Assembly: GCA_006226375.1 (NCBI GenBank)
Contig: SBHC01000086.1
Location: 1-64,000, forward strand
Reading direction: 5' to 3'
Source of the DNA: Deltaproteobacteria bacterium
GTDB taxonomy: Bacteria; Myxococcota_C; UBA6777
Length of the DNA stretch: 64,000 nucleotides
Made by a program: the position numbers and the translations under genes. Under the pieces are notes generated by a model. It ran no database searches, had not been told where the DNA came from, and saw only the letters and a list, made by a program, of their open reading frames with translations. Positions 43,318 through 49,324 of this stretch are shown in pieces. Every line of letters starts with the position of its first letter. Positions within the stretch are counted from its first letter, which is position 1.

Positions 43318-45588
43318 TTATTTTCGAGATGACAGGTGAATGGCAGGTTGTGATGCGGCCTCCACTTCATTGGAAGGGTAGCCGACTTTGTTGGAAGGGG
43401 TTGCAGGGGCAACACCGTCTTCTTCGGAGTCGAGGGTCTTCAACGCGTCGCTGATACGTTGCTTGAAGTTGAAGTACTCTCGTTTGTGGATGAAGCCTTC
43501 CGTATGAAGCCAATCGGCTTTTCCGTATTCTTTGGCCATCGCTTCGATCTGTTCACTGTTCATTCGTGAATGAGCTGTGAGGTGCTTGGCCATCTCAAGC
43601 AACAAGCGCTTGTTCTGTTGGAGGACCTTTTCGGCTTCTTCCATGCACTGACGAAGAAGATCTTGCGCCATCTCACCGTGTTCGTCTTCGTAAAAGAACA
43701 GCGTGTTGGCTTCTACACTTTTGACCGAGATGCTCATGGGAAGCCCCAGCATTCCAAACTCGCGGACAGCAGAGTTGGCTTGTTGGGTCGCGTGTCTCAA
43801 ATCCTGGTAGCTTCCTGTCGACAGGTGCTCAGAGCCAAACACCATTTTCTCTGCAAGGTAACCGCCCAAAGAGATCATAATGTCCTTTTTTAAGATGTCG
43901 AAGGTTTTGACATCGTCGGGCAAGCTAACCTGACAGAATCCTGCCGCGCTGGAGCTCGCCGTCTGCGTGACCACCGTGACCGGAACAATGCGCAGACACA
44001 TGGCTGCCAACACCGCATGGCCCGATTCATGAACTGCTGTATGGGCTTGGGTGTCATCATTTTTGGATTGGCGGAGTTGGTTCACCTTCAAACGAAGAGG
44101 GATCTGGATCTGATCAAGCACCTTTTTTCTCTTTCCAACAAACGCGATCTCGTAGATGTCGTTGGACACAGACCATTGGATGTGGGAGATATTAAGATCG
44201 TTTTCGATCCAATGGCACACCAATGTCCCAATGTGGGACTCGATCAGATTCTTGATGGTTGTAAGAACTGGACGAGCACCTTGTGTGGGGAAGACGCCTT
44301 CCTGATACACCAGCTGATGGATGCTCTCATCAAAACGTAGATCGAGCTGAAACCGCTCCTGCAAAGAGTCCTGGATGCGACCGAGTTCCTTGGAGATAAA
44401 CAGCCCGTAGTTGATCTCATTAAAGGCCGGATACAGCAGATGATTGTTGCCCATTCGTGCGATCTGTTCGTTACGAAATCGCTTTTGTAGGGCTGTCTTG
44501 ATGTGAGAGATGTTGATCTTACAGGCTTCCTCGTAGAAGTCGTTCGCGCTGATGTCTGGATTCATGTTGTGGCTCATGTAGAACGCTTCATCCAGGTTTC
44601 CAATATTAAAGATCAGGGATTTGGAGAGGTCCATCTCCGTCATGCTGGTTTCTTGATCAATGCAAATCATCAAGAGCTGACGAATGCCTGGAAGGCTCAA
44701 TTCTTTAATGTAACTTTCCATCTCTTCGTTGTTGTCAAAGAGTTCTCCGGAGAGAGAACTGAGGCCGGAGAGAAAGTTTTTGGACAGGAAGAAATCTTCG
44801 GTCTTCTTCTTTTTGTTATCGTCATCGCTGTCCCATCCAAACTGGAAGTCGCCCACGATCTCCTTAAAGGTGGAGACTCCCGCAACGATCTTACCGTTTT
44901 GCAACTCCACACCTTTGTCATAGCATTTGCTGATCAGCCGGTTCAGCTTCATCGCGCGTTTGGTGTAGAAGCTGTTGATGTGGAAGGTATGATAAAACCT
45001 ACCAGAGTCTAGCAGCTCCCAGATGATGCGCAGGTTCTCTCCAGGGATTTCTTCGTTGCCTTCGTTGATGGTTCGGGCAAACTGAAACTCATCCAGGCAA
45101 ATGATAACTTCTTTTTGGTGAAAATAGCTCAGGTCGTAGGAAAAGGTACTTTTTAAGCAGCCGCTCGCGTCGCCGTTGTATTCGCCCAAGTCGAAGTATA
45201 CAAACCGTCGCTTGTATTCAAGCAGCTCAACCAGACGCTTGACCATGGCTGACTTTCCTGTCCCAGTCATTCCCCACAAGTTAATGATGGTGGGGCGCAT
45301 TTGGGACTCTGGAAAAATGAACCAGGGAGATACCAGAGAGACAACCTCATCGATGATGGGGTCCAGGCCGATAAAGTCTTTCTTCAGTTGGGCTGCAATT
45401 TCTTCCAGCGCTTTCTTCTTGGCAAGAATTTCTTTTTTGCAAGGCTTGCTTGTGGTCTCTTCTTCTTCTCTGGGAATGGGAGGCATTGTTTCTGCAGTGG
45501 TGGGGGGCTCTGCTGCTGGGGTCGACTTTTTGGCAGAGCGTTGGGTCTTTTTGCTTTTGGATGTGGTTGTCTTTTTCTTTGGGGCCAT
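43318..45588 (-). CDS. Clp/Hsp100-type AAA module fused to an FtsH-type (M41) zinc peptidase
   Basis: 756 residues from ATG 45588 (MAPKKKTTTSKSKK), with GGAGAGG about 12 bases upstream. A Lys/Thr-rich head (1-60) precedes an ATPase with Walker A WGMTGTGKSAM (105-115) and Walker B VIICLDEFQFA (161-171). VVSLVSPWF, FDLGEYNG and LRIIWELLDSGRF resemble Clp ATPases, and LRFDESIHQLVYQEGVFPTQGARPVLTTI is like the ClpB D2-small domain. The C-terminal part has the M41 zinc motif HESGH (about 520) and the downstream SYQDLRHATQQANSAVREFGM with its third ligand Asp. No membrane segment, unlike FtsH. Lies at the end of the globin-peptide cluster; an in-frame extension up to 45942 lacks a ribosome site and looks non-coding. 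Confidence 0.87.
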   Translation of the reverse strand: MAPKKKTTTSKSKKTQRSAKKSTPAAEPPTTAETMPPIPREEEETTSKPCKKEILAKKKALEEIAAQLKKDFIGLDPIIDEVVSLVSPWFIFPESQMRPTIINLWGMTGTGKSAMVKRLVELLEYKRRFVYFDLGEYNGDASGCLKSTFSYDLSYFHQKEVIICLDEFQFARTINEGNEEIPGENLRIIWELLDSGRFYHTFHINSFYTKRAMKLNRLISKCYDKGVELQNGKIVAGVSTFKEIVGDFQFGWDSDDDNKKKKTEDFFLSKNFLSGLSSLSGELFDNNEEMESYIKELSLPGIRQLLMICIDQETSMTEMDLSKSLIFNIGNLDEAFYMSHNMNPDISANDFYEEACKINISHIKTALQKRFRNEQIARMGNNHLLYPAFNEINYGLFISKELGRIQDSLQERFQLDLRFDESIHQLVYQEGVFPTQGARPVLTTIKNLIESHIGTLVCHWIENDLNISHIQWSVSNDIYEIAFVGKRKKVLDQIQIPLRLKVNQLRQSKNDDTQAHTAVHESGHAVLAAMCLRIVPVTVVTQTASSSAAGFCQVSLPDDVKTFDILKKDIMISLGGYLAEKMVFGSEHLSTGSYQDLRHATQQANSAVREFGMLGLPMSISVKSVEANTLFFYEDEHGEMAQDLLRQCMEEAEKVLQQNKRLLLEMAKHLTAHSRMNSEQIEAMAKEYGKADWLHTEGFIHKREYFNFKQRISDALKTLDSEEDGVAPATPSNKVGYPSNEVEAASQPAIHLSSRK

Positions 45589-46015
45589 GTGTGTCGAAAC
45601 CTCTCCCTGGAACAGGCTGATTGGTGAGGGGGCTTGTGCTTTGGCTCTGCCGGATGTTTCCGATGCAAAGCTCTTTATTCTGAATGTCCCTTGAGGGATA
45701 GGACGCTTCTGGGACTGTGCACAAGTTGTTGTCTCTGTCCTCAAAAAACAACCCATGGATTCTATCATGATTGACAGCCGAGGATAAGTACGAACCAGAT
45801 AGCTTGAGGTTCTCTTTGTTTGCAGCTCTCCGCTTTGACGCTGTGCGAACTTGTCGAGTTCTTGTCTCTTAACGCACGACAACCACCCCCAGTTTGTTCC
45901 ACGCTCGCCCGAATTCGAGGGTGGCTTGTTGATGACTTGCATCTACAAGGTCGGCTAGGGATGGCTTGTTGTCGGCAGTTTGATCCGTCTGTCGTCATCG
46001 GACAGACGATGGGCT
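45589..46015. other. Spacer between peptide array and protease gene
   Basis: About 430 bp. Open in the protease frame up to 45942, but the predicted residues lack any pattern and no ribosome site precedes them. Holds an 8-bp stem-loop at 45986-46008. May contain a leader or attenuator for the protease. Confidence 0.45.
45986..46008 (-). terminator. Stem-loop after peptide gene A
   Basis: Perfect 8-bp stem CGTCTGTC/GACAGACG, loop of 7 bases, 8 bp past the stop of peptide A. No T run follows, so it may slow transcription or protect the peptide mRNA rather than end it. Confidence 0.5.
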
Positions 46016-46081
46016 TTAGAAGTTTCCGCCAGCTGCTCGAACGCGGAAGCTACCGGCTTTGACTTTGGTCTTCTTCTTCAT
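46016..46081 (-). CDS. Micropeptide A of the tandem array (21 aa)
   Basis: 22 codons: MKKKTKVKAGSFRVR then AAGGNF and TAA. AAGGAG is 6 bases before ATG 46081. Most downstream of the four, 427 bp before the protease start. Same leader-like N-terminus as the others; the C-terminal variable part is AAGGNF. Too short for normal gene calling, but supported by four conserved copies with ribosome sites and stops. Confidence 0.85.
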   Translation of the reverse strand: MKKKTKVKAGSFRVRAAGGNF

Positions 46082-46127
46082 CACGGTCTCCTTGAAACGC
46101 TTCGGCGTTTGCTGTTGCAAAAGGCTC

Positions 46128-46193
46128 TTAGAATTGGCCACTGGTTGCGCGGACACGATAACTACCAGCTTTGACTTTGGTCTTCTTTTTCAT
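46128..46193 (-). CDS. Micropeptide B of the tandem array (21 aa)
   Basis: 22 codons: MKKKTKVKAGSYRVR then ATSGQF and TAA, with the ribosome site AGGAGACC before ATG 46193. Third codon is AAA in place of AAG, and several codons differ silently from copies A, C and D, so the copies have diverged under protein-level constraint. Confidence 0.85.
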   Translation of the reverse strand: MKKKTKVKAGSYRVRATSGQF

Positions 46194-46248
46194 AACGGTC
46201 TCCTGAAACGGTTGGTTGCTTTTTGACGACATGTGGCGTCTGGAGGAC

Positions 46249-46314
46249 TTAGAACTGGCCGCTGCTTGCGCGAACTCGATAGCTACCAGCTTTGACTTTG
46301 GTCTTCTTCTTCAT
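46249..46314 (-). CDS. Micropeptide C of the tandem array (21 aa)
   Basis: 22 codons: MKKKTKVKAGSYRVR then ASSGQF and TAA; CAGGAGACC lies 7 bases before ATG 46314. Nearly the same product as copy B (one change, Thr to Ser). The stops and starts are spaced so that each unit has its own ribosome site. Confidence 0.85.
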   Translation of the reverse strand: MKKKTKVKAGSYRVRASSGQF

Positions 46315-46363
46315 CACGGTCTCCTGGAACGTTGGGGGTTTCTTGTGAAATGGGATGCTTTTC

Positions 46364-46429
46364 TTAGAATGTGCCGCTGGAACCGCGAACACGAAAGCTA
46401 CCGGCTTTGACTTTGGTCTTCTTCTTCAT
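46364..46429 (-). CDS. Micropeptide D of the tandem array (21 aa)
   Basis: 22 codons: MKKKTKVKAGSFRVR then GSSGTF and TAA; AAAGGAGACAGCT precedes ATG 46429. First of the four in transcription order, 62 bp after the globin stop. All four share MKKKTKVKAGS, [FY]RVR and the ending G-x-F. Cys is absent from all of them. Confidence 0.85.
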   Translation of the reverse strand: MKKKTKVKAGSFRVRGSSGTF

Positions 46430-46491
46430 AGCTGTCTCCTTTGTTAGGTTACGGGCTTCCCGGGTGAGTCATCTTGGGTTCATCGATAGAG

Positions 46492-46923
46492 TTAGGCGAC
46501 TTGTTTTTGTTGTGAAGCGACTTCTTCTGCTCCTTGCAACATCATGGTTTGGATTGCGTCGTACGCAGCAATCCAGGTGGAGCTGACTTCTTCGGTCCAA
46601 GCAGGACCAGCAGTTTCTTCCAGCGCGCCGAGCAAACATTCTCCTACGGCAAGGTAATGTTCGGGCTTTGCGCCATATCCGACGTGCCGTCCACCGAGGT
46701 TGTACAGGTAGGGTTGAAGCTTTTCCGGTTGGTCCACACGTGCAATGATCAAGGTGAGTGAGTGCAGAAGCTTGGTTTGCTGAATCTTCATCGAAGTGTT
46801 TGCAAACATGGGCTTGACCTGAGGAAACTGTGCAAACAGCCGCTCGTAGAAGCGTTCCATCAACAGGTCTGCCTTGGGAGCGACCCATTTGAAGCTATCT
46901 CTTAATACTTGTACATCCAACAT
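46492..46923 (-). CDS. Single-domain bacterial globin
   Basis: 143 residues, AAGGAG 8 bases before ATG 46923. It aligns with Vitreoscilla-type haemoglobins: FYERLF with Tyr B10 (about 26), FPQVKPMF with Phe CD1 (about 40), Gln in MKIQQTKLL near E7, and the haem-binding His F8 in GGRHVGYGAKPEHY (about 80). Tyr B10 and Gln E7 are usual in globins that handle oxygen or nitric oxide. Lacks the flavin domain of Hmp, so it needs an external reductase. First gene after the sigma54 promoter, with the four micropeptides and protease behind it. Confidence 0.92.
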   Translation of the reverse strand: MLDVQVLRDSFKWVAPKADLLMERFYERLFAQFPQVKPMFANTSMKIQQTKLLHSLTLIIARVDQPEKLQPYLYNLGGRHVGYGAKPEHYLAVGECLLGALEETAGPAWTEEVSSTWIAAYDAIQTMMLQGAEEVASQQKQVA

Positions 46924-47002
46924 GGCTGCTCTCCTTGGAGGGGAATGGAAACAATCGGCACAACTCGAAGTTGTTTCATCAACTCTTGTTGCCGACTCCT
47001 AG

Positions 47003-47018
47003 AGCAAACCCAATACCA
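47003..47018 (-). promoter_or_regulatory. Sigma54 promoter for the globin-peptide operon
   Basis: Minus-strand sequence TGGTATTGGGTTTGCT keeps the -24 GG and -12 GC at the standard 10-base spacing (consensus TGGCAC-N5-TTGCW). Transcription would start near 46992, about 70 bases before the globin ATG. An activator of the sigma54 class is encoded immediately upstream. Confidence 0.72.
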
Positions 47019-47062
47019 GAAATGTATGGTGGAGTAATGTTACTGACTTCTATAGACTTTTG

Positions 47063-47138
47063 GTTGTTCTGTGGGCGTTGTTCTGTGGGCAGATGTTGTC
47101 TTGGTTTCTGATATTTCAGGAGAATCTGATATGTCAGG
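47063..47138. promoter_or_regulatory. Two pairs of direct repeats, candidate activator sites
   Basis: Tandem GTTGTTCTGTGGGC at 47063-47076 and 47077-47090 (perfect), then TCTGATATTTCAGG at 47107-47120 and TCTGATATGTCAGG at 47125-47138 (13 of 14 equal, 18 bp apart). The second pair has CTGA/TCAG dyad arms. They lie about 70-145 bp upstream of the predicted start, a usual distance for enhancer sites of NtrC-type activators. Confidence 0.6.
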
Positions 47139-47165
47139 AAAGTGAGAGTGGGTCTCTTGGCTCGT

Positions 47166-48644
47166 TCAGCGCTTGCGTTTGATGCCTAGCTTCTTCATGC
47201 GAGATTCGAGGGTCTTGGGGTTGATGTCGAGAATACGAGCAGCACCCTTGGGTCCGCTCACTCGGCCGTCGGTGAAGTCCAGGACTTTGTCGATATGATT
47301 GCGTTCAAGGTCTTCGAGCGTCGCAAACTCAAGAGCTTCGGGTGTGAGCATTTGGCTTGGTGTCCAATCGTCGAGCACCAGATGTTTGCCTGGAGACAGG
47401 ATCACAGCGCGCTCCACCACATGTTCCAACTCTCGAACATTGCCAGGCCAATGGTAGCTTTGGAGCTTTTTGACGGCGCTGGTGGAGAGGGTCTCCACTT
47501 TGCGACCCACTTTTGGGGCGTACCGCTTCATAAAGTGTTCAGCGAGGAGGGGGATGTCCTGAGGCCGTTGTCGAAGAGGAGGAAGTTCCAGCGGGAACAC
47601 ATTGAGACGGTAGTAGAGATCCTGGCGAAATTCTCCCCGTTCTACAGCCTTTTCGAGGTCCCGGTTGGTGGCTGCGATAACACGAACGTCAACGTGGGTG
47701 GTGTTGGCGTCACCGAGTCGCTCGAATTCACCTTCTTGCAAGACGCGAAGCAACTTGGCCTGAAGTTCAAGGGGTAACTCACCCAATTCATCGAGAAAGA
47801 TGGTTCCACCATCCGCCAGAGAAAACCTGCCGATTCGTGTTTGGAGGGCACCCGTGAAGGCCCCCCTCACATGACCAAACAATTCGCTTTCGATCAGGTT
47901 GGAGGGTAGGGAGGCACAGTTCACTTTGACCAAAGGCCTCGACTTGCGAGGACTCAGGTTGTGAATGGCTCGGGCGAAGAGTTCCTTTCCTGTGCCTGTT
48001 TCTCCAAGGATTAAGACTGTGGCGTTTGTTTCTGCCACTTGCTCGACTTGATGAAGGACACGTGTCATGGCGTCACTGGCGGTCAGGATCTCGTCAAAGT
48101 TGTGATTCAACTTTAACTCTTCGAGCAAGTAAGAGTTCTCAGCTTCCAATTGCTGCTTCAGTTGTTCCACATCTAGGAGAGCTTTTTGGAGGTCGGCGGT
48201 GCGTTCTGCGACGCGCTGCTCCAACTCTTCGTTGATGGATTCGAGCCTGGCCTGGAGTGAGCGAAGCTGCATGTGGGTGTTGACGCGGGCCAGAACCTCT
48301 TCGTGTTGTATGGGCTTGGTGATGTAATCTACGGCACCAACTTGGAATCCCTGGACTTTGTCGGTGGTGTCGGAGAGGGCTGTCATAAAGATAACAGGGA
48401 TATCTTTCAAGCGCTCCTGAGCTTTGATGCGTTGGCATGTTTCAAAGCCGTCGAGGCCTGGCATCATGATATCGAGTAGGATCAGGTCCGGTTGGATGTG
48501 AGCAAGCTGCTCCAGAGCGCTCTCTCCATCGGTGGCTACAAAGACTTCAAAGTTGTGTTCGATAAAGAAATCAACGAGCACGTCCAGGTTGGTGGGAGTG
48601 TCATCAACAATGAGCAGGGAATGTTTGGTCGGCGTGAGGCTCAC
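47166..48644 (-). CDS. REC-sigma54 AAA-HTH response regulator (NtrC family)
   Basis: 492 residues. REC (about 8-125) has DLILLDIMMP and TKPIQ. A coiled-coil (about 135-180) leads to the AAA domain (about 190-415) with Walker A GETGTGKE, the sigma54-contact loop GAFTGAL, Walker B GGTIFLDELGEL and R-finger region RQDLYYRLNVFPLELPPLR. A Fis-type HTH (about 445-490: GAARILDINPKTLESRMKKLG) ends the protein. It lies 148 bp from the sigma54 promoter of the globin operon and diverges from the H-NOX gene, so it most likely controls one or both. Expected to bind the direct repeats at 47063-47138. Confidence 0.95.
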   Translation of the reverse strand: MSLTPTKHSLLIVDDTPTNLDVLVDFFIEHNFEVFVATDGESALEQLAHIQPDLILLDIMMPGLDGFETCQRIKAQERLKDIPVIFMTALSDTTDKVQGFQVGAVDYITKPIQHEEVLARVNTHMQLRSLQARLESINEELEQRVAERTADLQKALLDVEQLKQQLEAENSYLLEELKLNHNFDEILTASDAMTRVLHQVEQVAETNATVLILGETGTGKELFARAIHNLSPRKSRPLVKVNCASLPSNLIESELFGHVRGAFTGALQTRIGRFSLADGGTIFLDELGELPLELQAKLLRVLQEGEFERLGDANTTHVDVRVIAATNRDLEKAVERGEFRQDLYYRLNVFPLELPPLRQRPQDIPLLAEHFMKRYAPKVGRKVETLSTSAVKKLQSYHWPGNVRELEHVVERAVILSPGKHLVLDDWTPSQMLTPEALEFATLEDLERNHIDKVLDFTDGRVSGPKGAARILDINPKTLESRMKKLGIKRKR

Positions 48645-48774
48645 GATGAATTCCTACAATGTGCGGGTTTTTGTTCGCATCCGAAGTATAGCCAAAAATG
48701 GAGCCTTGTCCAAGTTGGCCCAGGCAAGTAACATCGTTTTCACAATCATTCGACCTGTGCGATAGGAGGACTTG

Positions 48775-49323
48775 ATGAAGGGTGTGGTGTTCACGGAGTT
48801 TCTTGAGATGGTAGAAGAGTCATTCTCCGAAGATATGGTGGACGACATTATCGATGCTTCGGACCTGGAGTCGGGGGGAGCGTACACCACGTTGGGTACC
48901 TACGACCACGACGAGATGGTTCAGTTGGTCACTCACCTTGGGCGGCTGACTGGGGTGGAAGTGTCTTCCCTCATTCATACCTTTGGTCAGCACCTGTTTC
49001 GCCGGTTCTCTCAAATCTACCCTCATTTCTTTGAGGGTGTGGACACAGCTTTTGAGTTTCTTGGAAACCTGGAAGACTACATTCACGTGGAAGTTCGAAA
49101 GCTCTATCCCGATGCAGAGCTGCCTTCCTTTGAGTACGACACCAGCGTAGACGACCAACTCACCATGACGTATCGCTCAAAGCGACCGTTTGGTGACCTT
49201 GCCGAGGGGTTGATCGCTGGCTGTGTGGAACACTTTGACGAGGCCATCTCCGTGCAGCGAGAGAACATCTCAGAGCCACCCGAAACGTGTGTCAAGTTTG
49301 TCCTGGTGCGGGAGGCTGCCTAG
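48775..49323 (+). CDS. H-NOX haem-binding sensor
   Basis: 182 residues from ATG 48775, with AGGAGG 5 bases before; the frame also has a TTG one codon earlier. Reads MKGVVFTEFLEMVEESF..., the H-NOX (haem nitric oxide/oxygen-binding) start. Proximal haem ligand His in YIHVEVRKLYPDAELPSF (about 104) and the propionate-binding YRSKR (133-137, pattern YxSxR) are intact. The distal position matching the oxygen-stabilising Tyr of oxygen-binding H-NOX proteins is Leu (about 142), which suggests nitric oxide selectivity. The kinase gene starts 1 bp after its stop, so sensor and kinase are made together. Confidence 0.95.
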   Translation: MKGVVFTEFLEMVEESFSEDMVDDIIDASDLESGGAYTTLGTYDHDEMVQLVTHLGRLTGVEVSSLIHTFGQHLFRRFSQIYPHFFEGVDTAFEFLGNLEDYIHVEVRKLYPDAELPSFEYDTSVDDQLTMTYRSKRPFGDLAEGLIAGCVEHFDEAISVQRENISEPPETCVKFVLVREAA

Positions 49324-49324
49324 G

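Larger units (their letters stand above)
46016..46443 (-). repeat. Four-unit tandem repeat encoding the micropeptides
   Basis: Unit of about 112-121 bp: GGAGACCGTTATG-like ribosome/start site, 66-bp gene, then a less conserved spacer. Coding parts are far more alike than spacers, showing that selection acts on the peptide and its ribosome site. Confidence 0.85.

Noticed and set aside
45589-45942. 118-codon N-terminal extension of the AAA-M41 protease
   Set aside because: No ribosome site or conserved pattern; MAPKKK start at 45588 is preferred. Kept open as a possibility in the findings.
46016-46443. Micropeptide array as a CRISPR or simple DNA repeat
   Set aside because: Conservation follows codons, starts and stops, not an even repeat-spacer pattern; spacers diverge and differ in length.
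46016-46443. Micropeptides as a standard lanthipeptide, lasso or YcaO-type precursor cluster
   Set aside because: No Cys in any copy and no modification enzyme or dedicated exporter within the neighbouring genes; the NodI/NodJ-like exporter is 19 kb away.
48645-48774. Sigma54 promoter before the H-NOX gene
   Set aside because: TTGGCCCAGGCAAGT has GG and GC but with the wrong spacing.
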